NCBI RefSeq assembly: GCF_013372125.1
Contig: NZ_CP053826.1
Location: 1,488,001 to 1,552,000 of the forward strand
From: Campylobacter curvus
GTDB taxonomy: Bacteria > Campylobacterota > Campylobacteria > Campylobacterales > Campylobacteraceae
Length of the DNA: 64,000 nt
Reading direction: 5' to 3'
Under the pieces are notes generated by a model that had not been told where the DNA came from, did no database searches, and saw only the letters and a list, made by a program, of their open reading frames with translations. The first letter of the stretch is position 1. The number at the start of each line of letters is the position of its first letter. Made by a program: the position numbers and the translations under genes. Positions 9,015-17,665 of the stretch are shown piece by piece.

Positions 9015-9347
9015 TTAAAGCTCCTCTTCCCACTCGCTCCAGCCCACAAACATCACGTCACCCTCGATGACACCGACACCTTTTGTCTTTAGCGCCCCGT
9101 CCTTGTCATAGCATGTCACCAAAGCCCTGCCGTTTTCCTCCTCGATAAACATCCCCCATTTCGTCTCATTGCCAAAATCATCCACCATGTCCCAATCGTA
9201 TTCGCCAAAAAAGCTATCGCTTGCCGTTCCTTCGCCCTTAGCGACACCTCCGACTACGACTACTCCCGCGTAAAACGCCCAAGTCGAGGTTATCGTTCCG
9301 TTTTTAAAATCTTTTACAAATTTAGCGCAGCCAACGTTTTGTCTCAT
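9015..9347 (-). CDS. Small conserved-type hypothetical protein
   Basis: A 110-residue acidic protein with no signal peptide or membrane helix. It contains a glycine-rich VVVVGGVAKGEG segment, GEYDWDMVDDFGNETKWGMFIEEENG, and ends GWSEWEEEL, suggesting a small beta-rich soluble domain. AAAGGA with good spacing supports the ATG. I do not recognise the family. It lies between prs and a divergent DUF488 gene and could share no obvious operon. Confidence 0.6.
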   Translation of the reverse strand: MRQNVGCAKFVKDFKNGTITSTWAFYAGVVVVGGVAKGEGTASDSFFGEYDWDMVDDFGNETKWGMFIEEENGRALVTCYDKDGALKTKGVGVIEGDVMFVGWSEWEEEL

Positions 9348-9400
9348 CGTTTTCCTTTAAAATTTTCGTCATTTTAATAAAATTTGGATAAAATTCCTGC

Positions 9401-9763
9401 ATGTTTAAAGTAATAAGAATTTACGACTTCATAAAGTCGGGTGAGAGCGATTTTGAAGGTGTCTTTGTGGATAGACTCTATCCAAGAGGCGTGAGGAAGG
9501 AAATCTTCGAGCAGTTTTTGTGGCTAAAAAGCGTCACTCCGTCAAACGAGCTTAGAACGTGGTTTCACTTCGACAAAGAGGGCAGGTTTAAGGAATTTTG
9601 TGCTAAATTTAGACGTGAGCTTCAAGGCGAGGAGGCGCAAAAGGGGCTTAAAATTTTAAAAGATCTGGAAGCAAAGCACAAAAATGTCGCCTTACTCACG
9701 GCCGTAAAAGAGCCAGAGCTAAGCCATGTCAAAGTGATCTTGCAGGCGCTAAAAGGCAAATAA
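9401..9763 (+). CDS. DUF488 family protein (YeaO-like)
   Basis: A 120-residue protein with the DUF488 hallmarks: N-terminal strand VIRIYDF, the motif VDRLYPRGVRKE (residues about 23-34), a conserved LRTWFHFD segment and C-terminal VALLTAVKEPELSHVKVILQAL. The family is widespread and uncharacterised. The N-terminal Arg-rich loop resembles a phosphate or nucleic-acid binding loop. No operon partner is apparent. Confidence 0.85.
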   Translation: MFKVIRIYDFIKSGESDFEGVFVDRLYPRGVRKEIFEQFLWLKSVTPSNELRTWFHFDKEGRFKEFCAKFRRELQGEEAQKGLKILKDLEAKHKNVALLTAVKEPELSHVKVILQALKGK

Positions 9764-9870
9764 ACGGCTCTTTTGGCATGGGTCAAATCATTTGGCCAAA
9801 AACCAATTGCTTTATAAAATTTTACTTCGCTGGAGAATTTAGGATTTTAAGAATCAGCTTTATTTTAAAT

Positions 9871-10031
9871 ACTCTTAAACGAATGCTTCGCAAATCTTAC
9901 TCGCTCCACAAAGTGCCGAACATATAGCACGATTTTGACGGTCAGTCTTGCGACTTTCCTCAAAATCGGCGGCAATAGTGTCGCTTCATAAGATTTGACT
10001 TCGCGTCAGTAAAAATTTTTACAAAAAGAGT
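9871..10031. repeat. Degenerate relative of the 40.7-kb miniature element
   Basis: It shares with the element at 40656 the ordered words ATGCTTCGCAAA, CGCTCCA, GCCGAACATATAGCACGATTT, GGTCAG, AAATCGGCGGC, TAGTGTCGCTTCA. The ends ACTCTT (9871-9876) and AAGAGT (10026-10031) are a weak remnant of inverted repeats, with no target duplication seen. The internal stem is kept by different bases (GATTTTGA with TCAAAATC). The surrounding 302-bp gap has no gene. Confidence 0.6.
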
Positions 10032-10039
10032 CTTTGATT

Positions 10040-10062
10040 AAAGTCGGGAGAGCCCCGACTTT
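10040..10062 (-). terminator. Terminator hairpin of the outer-membrane protein gene
   Basis: AAAGTCGGG pairs with CCCGACTTT around a 5-nt loop, directly after the stop codon of the minus-strand gene, and runs into a T-rich strand. Confidence 0.65.
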
Positions 10063-10065
10063 GAT

Positions 10066-10653
10066 TTAGAATTTGTAGTTATATGCGGCGTATAGGCCGT
10101 AGCTGTTGAATTTACCCTCATCGAATTTCGTCCTGTCGTATCTCAAGCCAAGCTCGACCTCGTTGTGCTCGTCAAAGCTATAAAGACCGCCCACTCTGCC
10201 ACCGATAGTCCAGTCAGTGGAGTTGTCAGATATATGCACCCTTTCGCCAGGGCCGACTGTGCCTAGTTTATAGTCAAGATACGTAAGGCCGGTATATGCT
10301 CCGACTAAAAATCTCAAATTTTGTGCGATCTGAGGCGTATAGTCAGCACCGACTAAAAATTTATGAGTTTTCCATTTAAGATCGGCCTTCACGTCGCCTA
10401 CCGTTTTGTGAGCCTTAGCTTTAGTGCCGTAGACGTATTCGCCGTAAACTCTGTAATCGCCAAAGTCATAACCGCCTTGGACTCCAAGCGGGATAGATGA
10501 GTCTTTAAATTTTATGCCGTCATCCTTAAGCTCGTTGCCGGATTTGAAGTTATAGCCTACACTGCCGCCTACGAACGCACCTTGCGCGAGGGCGCACGAG
10601 CAAGCTAGCGAGCCAAGAACGGCGACTTTCAACAACGCGTTTGAAATTTTCAT
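10066..10653 (-). CDS. Small outer-membrane beta-barrel protein
   Basis: A 195-residue protein with a Sec signal peptide (MKISNALLKVAVLGSLACSCALAQ) followed by alternating amphipathic strands (AFVGGSVGYNF, YRVYGEYVYG, HKFLVGADYTP, LRFLVGAYTGLTYLDY, WTIGGRVGGLYSF, EVELGLRYDRT) and a C-terminal aromatic end (YAAYNYKF) as needed for Bam-mediated insertion. The size suggests an 8-stranded barrel of the opacity/OmpA-like superfamily. The start is placed at 10653 because AAGGAG lies 6 nt before that ATG; an upstream in-frame ATG would add nine residues of non-signal sequence. Function unknown, possibly structural or adhesive. Confidence 0.8.
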   Translation of the reverse strand: MKISNALLKVAVLGSLACSCALAQGAFVGGSVGYNFKSGNELKDDGIKFKDSSIPLGVQGGYDFGDYRVYGEYVYGTKAKAHKTVGDVKADLKWKTHKFLVGADYTPQIAQNLRFLVGAYTGLTYLDYKLGTVGPGERVHISDNSTDWTIGGRVGGLYSFDEHNEVELGLRYDRTKFDEGKFNSYGLYAAYNYKF

Positions 10654-10681
10654 TTTAACTCCTTGTTTTAAAGTATCCATA

Positions 10682-10687
10682 ACTATA
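10682..10687 (-). promoter_or_regulatory. Possible -10 box for the outer-membrane protein gene
   Basis: TATAGT within GATATAGTTATGG on the minus strand, about 30 bp upstream of the ATG. Confidence 0.35.
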
Positions 10688-10752
10688 TCGCTAAATTTTT
10701 AATAGCCCATAAATCCAAATTTGACGAAAAATTCGCTTTTATAAACGTAAGC

Positions 10753-11772
10753 TCACTTTATAAATCCGCTCGCAATGACGCGCTCACCGTCATACATCAC
10801 GCAAAGCTGCCCCTGAGCGACGCCAAGAGCGTTTTGAGATAGCGCAACTACGGCGGTTTTATTTTGCCTATCAATCTTTACGCTGGCTTCTAACTTTGGA
10901 CTGCGATATCTTATCTTCGTCTCACACTCGAACTCGTCCTCATCAATGAACAAATTCACATTCTCAAGCTCGACGATCTTTTGTGCCAGGTCGTCCTTGC
11001 TACCAACGACTATCTCGTTTTTATCGGCGTTTATCTTTAGCACGAAGTGCGGCTCATGCGCACCAAATACCTCAAAGCCGCGTCTTTTGCCGATCGTGTA
11101 ATGCATATAACCTTGATGACGGCCGATGACCTTGCCGTGTTTATCGACGACATTGCCCGGTAGATTCGTGTTGTAATGCTTATTTAAAATTTCGATATAA
11201 GTATCTTCTACGAAGCAAATCTCGCTGCTCTCAGGCTGCGTGGCAAACTCGTTTAGCACGGGCACTTCGCGTGCTAGCTCTTTGATGTCGGCTTTAAATT
11301 TATCTCCAAGCGGGAAAATAACGTCTTTTAGCACCTCTTTTGGCACCTGAGCCAAAAAATAGCTCTGATCTTTGCTCGGATCTTTCGCCATCGTGACAAA
11401 GCCGTCTATTATCTGCACGTAATGCCCCGTCGCAAGCTTCTCGCAGCCGTTTTGCTTGGCGAAATTCAAAAGTGCGCCCAGCTTTATGAAGCGGTTGCAA
11501 AGCGCGCACGGATTTGGCGTCTTGCCCTCTTTATAAAGCCTGACAAAAGGATCGTAGACGAATTCGTTGAATTTATCTTGCAGGTCTAAAATATGCACCT
11601 TTATGCCAAGATAATCGCCCACTTTTTTGACCTTGCGGATATTTTCTTCGTGGTAGCCGGGCTTTTGGTGCAGCTTCATATAACAGCCCTCTATCTCGTG
11701 GCCGGCTTCTTTTAAGATTTTAGCGGTCATCGTGCTATCCACGCCGCCGCTCATAGCAACCATTATCTTCAT
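10753..11772 (-). CDS. mnmA: tRNA-specific 2-thiouridylase
   Basis: A 339-residue MnmA that thiolates U34 of Lys, Glu and Gln tRNAs. The PP-loop is SGGVDS (residues 8-13). The catalytic pair is Cys92 in NPCALCNRF and Cys186 in SSEICFVED. The C-terminal domain has [10 protein letters not shown] and ends with the beta-barrel near [21 protein letters not shown]. Sulfur normally arrives from a cysteine desulfurase; no relay gene is nearby. A consensus -10 box upstream suggests transcription separate from the LOG gene that precedes it. Confidence 0.97.
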   Translation of the reverse strand: MKIMVAMSGGVDSTMTAKILKEAGHEIEGCYMKLHQKPGYHEENIRKVKKVGDYLGIKVHILDLQDKFNEFVYDPFVRLYKEGKTPNPCALCNRFIKLGALLNFAKQNGCEKLATGHYVQIIDGFVTMAKDPSKDQSYFLAQVPKEVLKDVIFPLGDKFKADIKELAREVPVLNEFATQPESSEICFVEDTYIEILNKHYNTNLPGNVVDKHGKVIGRHQGYMHYTIGKRRGFEVFGAHEPHFVLKINADKNEIVVGSKDDLAQKIVELENVNLFIDEDEFECETKIRYRSPKLEASVKIDRQNKTAVVALSQNALGVAQGQLCVMYDGERVIASGFIK

Positions 11773-11806
11773 AAAAACCTTTTTGTAAAATTAATGTAAA
11801 GAGGAG

Positions 11807-11812
11807 ATTATA
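11807..11812 (-). promoter_or_regulatory. -10 box for mnmA
   Basis: A consensus TATAAT on the minus strand 35 bp before the mnmA start codon, located just after the stop of the preceding gene. Confidence 0.55.
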
Positions 11813-11822
11813 TATCTGAATT

Positions 11823-12416
11823 TTAAATATGTAAAATTTCGCTCACTATAAGCTCGATGTCATCGGTGATCTTGTATAGATCCACATCTTTTTGGCTTAT
11901 CGTTTTTTGGGTGACTAGAGTTGTTTTTATAAACTCATCTAGCCTTTGCCAAAATTTTGTGCCGACAAGGTAAATTTTGACCTTTTTGCTACCGATCTGC
12001 GCCAAAACCAAAATTTCAAACAGCTCATCAAGCGTACCAAAGCCGCCCGGAAATACGACGAACGCGACCGAGCTGTCAGTCAGTGCAAATTTACGCGGGC
12101 TTAAATTTGAAAAGAGATATTTCGCGGTCACATAAGGATTTGTCGCTTGCTCAAACGGCAAACGCACGTTCAGCCCGATACTGGGACTCTTGCCGCTCTC
12201 AAATGCGCCCTTGTTTGCGGCCCTCATTATGCCGTCTCCGCCGCCGGTCAATACCGCAAATCCAAGCTCGCCCAGCCTAAACGCGAGATCGTACGCCATT
12301 TTGCAATAGGCGTTATCATCGTCAAATCTAGCCGAACCAAAAAAGGTAACATTTTTGTTTTTGTAATTTAAAATGCTTTGAAATTTCAGCAGGTCGTCTA
12401 TCAGATCGCTACTCAT
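11823..12416 (-). CDS. LOG family protein (TIGR00730-like)
   Basis: A 197-residue Rossmann protein with the family motifs GGGDGIMRAANKGA (residues about 58-71) and PGGFGTLDE (about 122-130). LOG proteins hydrolyse nucleoside 5'-monophosphate N-glycosidic bonds (cytokinin riboside or AMP nucleosidase-type activity); the bacterial substrate is often uncertain. It follows fliY by 7 bp on the same strand and so is probably the last gene of the flagellar run. Confidence 0.88.
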   Translation of the reverse strand: MSSDLIDDLLKFQSILNYKNKNVTFFGSARFDDDNAYCKMAYDLAFRLGELGFAVLTGGGDGIMRAANKGAFESGKSPSIGLNVRLPFEQATNPYVTAKYLFSNLSPRKFALTDSSVAFVVFPGGFGTLDELFEILVLAQIGSKKVKIYLVGTKFWQRLDEFIKTTLVTQKTISQKDVDLYKITDDIELIVSEILHI

Positions 12417-12423
12417 TTTGCCC

Positions 12424-13284
12424 CTATTTTAGCTGCTGCAGACGCTCGCGCTTAGAGCCTATCTGAGTGATCTGGATACCGAAATTCCCGTCTATTATCA
12501 CGACCTCGCCAAGTGCGATGACCTTGTCACCGATCAAAATTTCAAGCGGATCGTTAGCCAGTTGATTTAGCTCGATGACCGAGCCTATGTCCATGCTGAG
12601 CACGTCTTTTAGCAGCATCCTTTTAGAGCCGATGCGCACGCGAATAGGTAAGCGCACGTCCATTATGAGGTTGATATTTCGCATCTCTTCGGCGCTAAAT
12701 TCGCTCCTGGATCCGTGAGTCGCTTTTGCCTGATCGCCGCTTTGTGATTCGCTCTCGCCGACCTTCGTAGGCTCAAAAAATTTCATCAATGTGTGATCGC
12801 ATACAAAGCCGATATGCTCGTTTATATCCTCTATCTTGACGCTAAATAAAAACAGCTTTTCATAAACCGAAAAATCAAGTGCGGAATTTTCATCGAGGAA
12901 ATTTACGTTTACTATCTCAAAGCTGATCTTTGGCATGCCTTTTTGTGCGCCAAGCGAGGTGCTAAAAGCGCTTAAAAGGTTTGAAAATATCTCCTTTGCG
13001 GCGTCCAGTTCATCAGCTCCCAGCGTTTCGTTTCGCGAAATTTCCTCCTCGCCCATCATCCATTCGCTGATCGCGCTTACCAAAATCGGTGTGCAGACGA
13101 TCTCGGCTTTTGCGTTCACATCGCCGCTTAGCATGACGCTAGCCATGACCACAGGCGGCTTTATGCCGTTTTGAGTAGGGGCGTCAAAGTCGTTTCTCTC
13201 GCCTACTTCCGGTGTGCGTCCGGTCAGTCCTTCGACCGTGGCCTTAAGCTCGTTCGTAAATAAATTGAAAAAATCATTCGTCAT
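12424..13284 (-). CDS. fliY: Flagellar motor switch phosphatase FliY (FliN-type C-terminus)
   Basis: A 286-residue protein starting MTNDFFNLFTNELK at 13284, overlapping the fliM stop by 11 bp. A CheC/FliM-like middle domain (SAISEWMMGEEEISRNETLGADELDAAKEIFSNLLSA) is followed by a linker and a C-terminal SpoA domain (about 205-280) with NLIMDVRLPIRVRIGSKRMLLKDVL. It forms part of the switch C-ring controlling rotation direction. A longer in-frame upstream ORF exists inside fliM but is rejected because it lacks a ribosome site and is low-complexity basic sequence. The order fliA-fliM-fliY is that of Campylobacter. Confidence 0.93.
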   Translation of the reverse strand: MTNDFFNLFTNELKATVEGLTGRTPEVGERNDFDAPTQNGIKPPVVMASVMLSGDVNAKAEIVCTPILVSAISEWMMGEEEISRNETLGADELDAAKEIFSNLLSAFSTSLGAQKGMPKISFEIVNVNFLDENSALDFSVYEKLFLFSVKIEDINEHIGFVCDHTLMKFFEPTKVGESESQSGDQAKATHGSRSEFSAEEMRNINLIMDVRLPIRVRIGSKRMLLKDVLSMDIGSVIELNQLANDPLEILIGDKVIALGEVVIIDGNFGIQITQIGSKRERLQQLK

Positions 13285-14374
13285 CGTCTTGGCTCTCTTC
13301 TTCGTTCGTGTTTTCGTCAGGCTCATACGCCATAAGTTTGGCTTTACGCTCCTCTTCGTATTTTTCAAGGATATTTTTGATTTCATCCTTATCGGAGCGG
13401 ATGAGCTGCTCGATTTTTATGGATTTTCTAAACCTATGCAGCCCGACCTCGGCTAAAAATACCTCTTTTTTATCGATGCAAACGATGGCTTTGTCGTCTG
13501 CGCTCCTATCAAGACGCACGATGTCGCCCTCTTTTAGATCTAAAAATTCGCTCACACTGACTATGGCCTTGCCTAAAATCGCCTCATAAAGCACCTCGGC
13601 GCGTCCGATAAGCGTCTTTAGCTCCTTGTTTCGGCTCTTTTTAGCCGACGTCTCGCCTAGCATTATATCGCGATTTGCCAGGCGGCTTAATATGGGCTCC
13701 AGATAGATGACAGGGTAGCATAAATTTATCATCCCGCTTGAATTTCCCACGATGATCTCCATCACGACCATTATCACGATCTCGTTTTGAGATACGATCT
13801 GAACGACGTTTGGTGAGCTCTCTTTGGCTTCGACGTTTGGATACATGTCAGTTATCATCGCCCAGCTCTCTTTTAGGCGCTGCATTATCATCCTAAGCAC
13901 TGCATCGAGTAAATTCACCTCGATGTCTGTCAGCTCGCGATTAGTCTCGAAATTTTCGCCCGTTCCACCAAGCAGACGATCTATCATCGGAAAGGCGATG
14001 CTGGGGTTTATCTCCAAAATACAGTTGCCATCAAGCGGCTTTATACTAAAGACGTTAAAGCTGGTCGGGCTTGGAAGGCTCATCAAAAACTCACCGTAAG
14101 TCATCTGATCTACACTGTGAAGGCGAATTTCGACGATGCTTCTCATCACGCTTGAAATTTGTGAGGCTAAATTCCTGGCAAGCTTGTCGTGGATACCTTT
14201 GATCGCGCGAAGCTGCTCTTTGCTCACGCGATTTGGGCGCTTAAAATCATAAATGATGATCTGCTTTTGCTCGCCCGGTGCGCTCTCTTCTATCTCGATC
14301 GAGCTAGTATCGCCGTCTTCATCGACAACTTCAAGCAGCGCGTCTATCTCTTCTTGACTTAAAATATCAGCCAT
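13274..14374 (-). CDS. fliM: Flagellar motor switch protein FliM
   Basis: A 366-residue FliM. The N-terminus MADILSQEEIDALLEVV is the CheY-P binding motif. The middle domain has LLGGTGE and EINPSIAFPMIDRLL, and the C-terminal SpoA domain follows near LIGRAEVLYEAILGKAIVSVSEFLDLKEGDIVRLD. The last 40 residues are strongly charged. FliM links CheY to the C-ring. The start codon overlaps the fliA stop by one base, indicating coupled translation. Confidence 0.97.
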   Translation of the reverse strand: MADILSQEEIDALLEVVDEDGDTSSIEIEESAPGEQKQIIIYDFKRPNRVSKEQLRAIKGIHDKLARNLASQISSVMRSIVEIRLHSVDQMTYGEFLMSLPSPTSFNVFSIKPLDGNCILEINPSIAFPMIDRLLGGTGENFETNRELTDIEVNLLDAVLRMIMQRLKESWAMITDMYPNVEAKESSPNVVQIVSQNEIVIMVVMEIIVGNSSGMINLCYPVIYLEPILSRLANRDIMLGETSAKKSRNKELKTLIGRAEVLYEAILGKAIVSVSEFLDLKEGDIVRLDRSADDKAIVCIDKKEVFLAEVGLHRFRKSIKIEQLIRSDKDEIKNILEKYEEERKAKLMAYEPDENTNEEESQDDDE

Positions 14375-15078
14375 TAAGCCCCCAAACTCTTTCTTAGCCT
14401 ATCCAAAAGCCGTTTATGTATCTGTGAAATTCTGCTCTCGCTTATCTGCATTATCTCGCTTATCTCTTTTAAATTCAGCTCTTCGTAATAATATAGCTGA
14501 ATGACCATTTGATCGCGCTCGTCAAAATTTTCAAGTATTGCCTCTATCTTTTGTATGAGATCCTCTTTTTCCACGCTTTGCTCTACGTTGTGCTGGCTAA
14601 AAAGCTCCATCTGATCGTCTATCGGAAGCACCGTAATGATGCTGCTGACGCCTCTTGCTTCGCGGATCTTTTCTATATCTTCGCCGAGCTTTTTGGCTAA
14701 ATATTCATCGTCGGGCTCTTCTTCAAATTCGTTAAAATAAGCGTCGATAGCGGAATTTATAGCCTTTACCAGCTTCCTGTTCGTTCGGCTCATTATATCA
14801 AGTCCGCGCAAATAATCAAGCATAGCGCCGTAAATACGCTTTTTGCCGTATCCCCAAAAGGAGTCGTTTTGCTCCTTGTCGTATTTGCGGCTAAGCTTTA
14901 TCATCTCCTCCACGCCTACACCGATGAGATCGTTCACATCGATACTGGAGGGCAAGCGCTCCTTTAGTCTAAAGGCCATCGCACGAAGTGCGGGCATATA
15001 CTGCAAGACTATCTCGTCTTGCTCTTTTTTTATCGTATTTTGATAAGCGTTAAGCTGCTTTTGCTTTAGCTCGTGCAT
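14374..15078 (-). CDS. fliA: Flagellar sigma factor sigma-28 (FliA)
   Basis: A 234-residue sigma-70-group factor. Region 2 is seen at LPSSIDVNDLIGVGVEEMIKLSRKYD, region 3 in the middle and the region 4 helix-turn-helix at LNLKEISEIMQISESRISQIHKRLLDRLR. It directs late flagellar genes such as flaA and is held by FlgM in Campylobacter. The start overlaps the end of the upstream gene by 29 bp. Confidence 0.97.
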   Translation of the reverse strand: MHELKQKQLNAYQNTIKKEQDEIVLQYMPALRAMAFRLKERLPSSIDVNDLIGVGVEEMIKLSRKYDKEQNDSFWGYGKKRIYGAMLDYLRGLDIMSRTNRKLVKAINSAIDAYFNEFEEEPDDEYLAKKLGEDIEKIREARGVSSIITVLPIDDQMELFSQHNVEQSVEKEDLIQKIEAILENFDERDQMVIQLYYYEELNLKEISEIMQISESRISQIHKRLLDRLRKSLGA

Positions 15079-15406
15079 TTTCTTTGCCTGAAATTTTATC
15101 GGCCTGTTCGGCTGCGGCGGCTACTTTTAGCATGATGTTTTCCATGCGTTTTTCCCTTATGGCGAGCTCCGAGATCAGATAATCAGCGATCTCTTCGTGT
15201 CTATCCTTATCGAAAAATCTCTTCATCGTGCGGCGAACGTCTACGTAGTTCATTATCACGATGTGAACGATGAGATAAAAGAAAAACGTTATAAGTAGCG
15301 TATAAACGAGCATTTCGACAGGCTCGTTTACCTTTAAAAGCGTAAAAAGCATACCCACAAAAAAGCCGCAAACCGTAAAAAATGCTATAAAATTCTCTGC
15401 TCGCAC
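15050..15406 (-). CDS. Small membrane protein of the flagellar operon (Cj0062c-like)
   Basis: A 118-residue protein with two membrane helices (FIAFFTVCGFFVGMLFTLL and MLVYTLLITFFFYLIVHIVIMNYV) and a charged cytoplasmic tail with possible coiled coil (LAIREKRMENIMLKVAAAAEQADKI). The start is GTG at 15406 with AGGGAG upstream. A protein of this size and topology occupies the same position between flhG and fliA in Campylobacter jejuni. The function is not established; the context suggests flagellar or polar localisation work. Confidence 0.8.
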   Translation of the reverse strand: MRAENFIAFFTVCGFFVGMLFTLLKVNEPVEMLVYTLLITFFFYLIVHIVIMNYVDVRRTMKRFFDKDRHEEIADYLISELAIREKRMENIMLKVAAAAEQADKISGKENARAKAKAA

Positions 15407-15418
15407 AAGTGGCTCCCT

Positions 15419-16291
15419 TTAAAATTGTTCTATCAAGCGCTTGAAAAATCCGCCAAAGCTCCTGCTTTGCCCGTCAGTAAGCACTTTTCGTTCCAACCTA
15501 TAAAGCAAATTCGACGCTATTTGCTTTATCTGCGTGCTTGGCTGCGAATACGGCGCATCGTTCGTAAAGAGCGTGCGCTGCTTTATGCTCTTTGCTACGC
15601 CCTTGTCAGCCTCGACACAGCCTATCAGCTCGAGGCTTAAATTCGAGCCGATATTGGTATCGGCCACGCGTTTTATATTTTCAAAAATTCTGGCCGCCTC
15701 GGCTTCGTTTTTTACCATATTTAAAAGCATGAGTTCGTTGTTTTTAAACCTTGAGACTATCTTTATCACGGCGTAAGCGTCGGTTATAGCGGCGGGATCT
15801 GGCACGGTCACTACGATTATCTCGTCGGCTGCCTCTAAAAAGAGCTGAGTGTTGCCACCTATGCCCGCTCCCGTGTCTATTATGAGAAAATCGAGCTCAT
15901 CAAGCTCGCCGGCCTCGCTTAAAAACCTCTCGTATAAAAATTGATTGTTAAATTTCAAAATTTCATCGCCACTCTCGCCCGGGATCAAGATCAGGTTTTT
16001 ATTCACCGGTATCAAAATTTCCTTTAGCGAGCACTCGCCTTTTAGCACGTGAAGCAGGTTTTTACCCATTTTGACGTTTAGTATCACGTCTAAATTCGCC
16101 AGACCGATGTCAGCGTCAAGCAGCCCGACTTTATAGCCGTTTTGAGAGAGGATATTGGCTAAATTCGCGCTTATCGTGCTTTTGCCCACACCGCCTTTGC
16201 CGCTCGTTATCGCGATGAAATGAGTGCTTTTTTGGCTACTGCTGGCAGATACTAAATTTTGTAGTTTTTGGGCTTGGTTGCTACTCATCAT
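15419..16291 (-). CDS. flhG: Flagellar number regulator, MinD-like ATPase FlhG
   Basis: A 290-residue ParA/MinD family ATPase. The deviant Walker A is TSGKGGVGKSTISANLA, then LLDADIGLANLDVIL and DFLIIDTGAGIGGNTQ. It limits flagellar number, acts with FlhF at the pole, and in Campylobacter also affects division-site placement. The start is taken as the ATG at 16291 (MMSSNQAQKL), overlapping the last codons of flhF; the longer frame starting at 16333 lies inside flhF and lacks a ribosome site. A short N-terminal segment precedes the Walker motif, as in other FlhG proteins. If the flhF lesion is real, coupling to flhF may change FlhG levels. Confidence 0.95.
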   Translation of the reverse strand: MMSSNQAQKLQNLVSASSSQKSTHFIAITSGKGGVGKSTISANLANILSQNGYKVGLLDADIGLANLDVILNVKMGKNLLHVLKGECSLKEILIPVNKNLILIPGESGDEILKFNNQFLYERFLSEAGELDELDFLIIDTGAGIGGNTQLFLEAADEIIVVTVPDPAAITDAYAVIKIVSRFKNNELMLLNMVKNEAEAARIFENIKRVADTNIGSNLSLELIGCVEADKGVAKSIKQRTLFTNDAPYSQPSTQIKQIASNLLYRLERKVLTDGQSRSFGGFFKRLIEQF

Positions 16292-17656
16292 CGTCCTTAC
16301 CGGATGCGCCCTTATCGTATCCATCAAGCACACACTCGACTAGGAATTCACTCTTTGCTTCAAGCAGATCATCAGGCACTTCTTGACCTACGCAAAAGTA
16401 GCTCACCGGCGTATTCGTCTCGTAAATGAGCGAAAAAACGTTGCCAAAGATACGTGTCTCGTCAAATTTCGTGATGATGAGCGTGTCGATATCCAAAAAT
16501 GAAAATCCGTTGTAAATTTCCATCAGATCCTCGACCTTAGAGCCCGCAGAAAGCACTAGATTCACGTCTATCTGCGCGCCGCTATGCTTTAAAAATTTAT
16601 CGAGCTTATCAAGCTTTTCTTTATCGTATTGAGAATTCCCCGTGGTGTCTATTAGTATCACATCGCAGTGGCTGAGCGTCTTTATCGCGTCTTTAAACTC
16701 CTCCACCTCTATCACGTCGAGGATCGGCAGCTTCATCATCTTTGCGTATTGAAAGAGCTGCTCGACCGCTCCGATACGATACGTATCAAGCGTGATGATG
16801 CCTGTTTTATAGCGCTTTTCGTTGCCATAAGCAAATCTAGCCGCAAGCTTTGCAAGCGTAGTCGTCTTACCGACACCAGTAGGCCCCACCAGCATCATTA
16901 TGCGCTGCTTTTTGTCGCTTCGCTCCTTGCGGCAAGGCAGCATATTTCGCAAAAGCGAGTAAAAATATCGCTTCACGGCGGTCGGATTTGACTTCATCGA
17001 CGCGGGCAAATTTTGTATCGTAGCCTGCATGATCGCCTCAAGATGCTCGTTTTTCATGCCGCTTTTCTTTGCGGCCTTATAAATGCTGGCAAATTCCGGC
17101 GGTATCGCGAGATTGTTGCGATTTGGCGCGCGCTCGTCCCATATCAGTCGGTTATTAGCCCTAGCTTTTCGTTTAGGGCGTTGACCTGCTTCGCGACGTC
17201 GTCTATTTTTTTATTCATGCCTAAATTCGGCTCGTCGCTTGATCTTATCTCGGTGATATCGACATTTGCGATGGCGCTGATCTCTTTTGCCGCGGCCGAG
17301 ATGTTTAAAAGCACGCTCTCGTCATAAGGCTCGGGCGAAACGGTCTTTGGCTTTTTGGCTAAATTTTGGCTTGGTTGCTCGGTTATCTCAAATTTTGGCT
17401 TGGCAGGCTCGTAGTTTTGGTTAAATTTCGAGTAGGCATTTTCGTAGTTCACGGCTTTAGGATTTGGCTTTGGTTTGGCAGGCACGTCGTCCTCTTCGAC
17501 GCTGACTAAAATTTCATAAAGCGGCTTTTTGTTTATAGTCTTTGCTTGTATCTGCTTGGTGGTTACTAATATCGCCTTCTCGCCGCAAGCATCTTGCGCC
17601 TTTTTCAGCGCTTCGATAGTGCTCTCGCCAGTAAATGTATGAAATTTCGTTGCCAT
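16281..17656 (-). pseudogene. flhF: Signal-recognition-type GTPase FlhF, split by a one-base frameshift
   Basis: Two adjoining frames together make one FlhF. The first (17656 to 17144, 170 residues) is the N-terminal B domain, starting MATKFHTFTGESTIEALKKA, and stops at TGA after LNEKLGLITD. The second carries the N and G domains, with ATGs available from 17057: LVGPTGVGKTTTLAKLAARFA, VILIDTTGNSQYD, LIITKFDETRIFG. Upstream of 17057 the second frame stays open and reads LIWDERAPNRNNLAIPPEF, the natural continuation. One extra base near 17146-17147 would join them as LITDLIWDER. FlhF is needed for polar flagellar assembly. No long homopolymer lies at the site, so phase variation by slippage is unlikely; a sequencing error or a true loss are the main options. 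Confidence 0.85.
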
Positions 17657-17665
17657 TTATATCCT

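Noticed and set aside
13285-13386. N-terminal extension of FliY
   Set aside because: The extra 34 residues are basic low-complexity sequence read from inside fliM; the inner ATG gives the normal FliY start.
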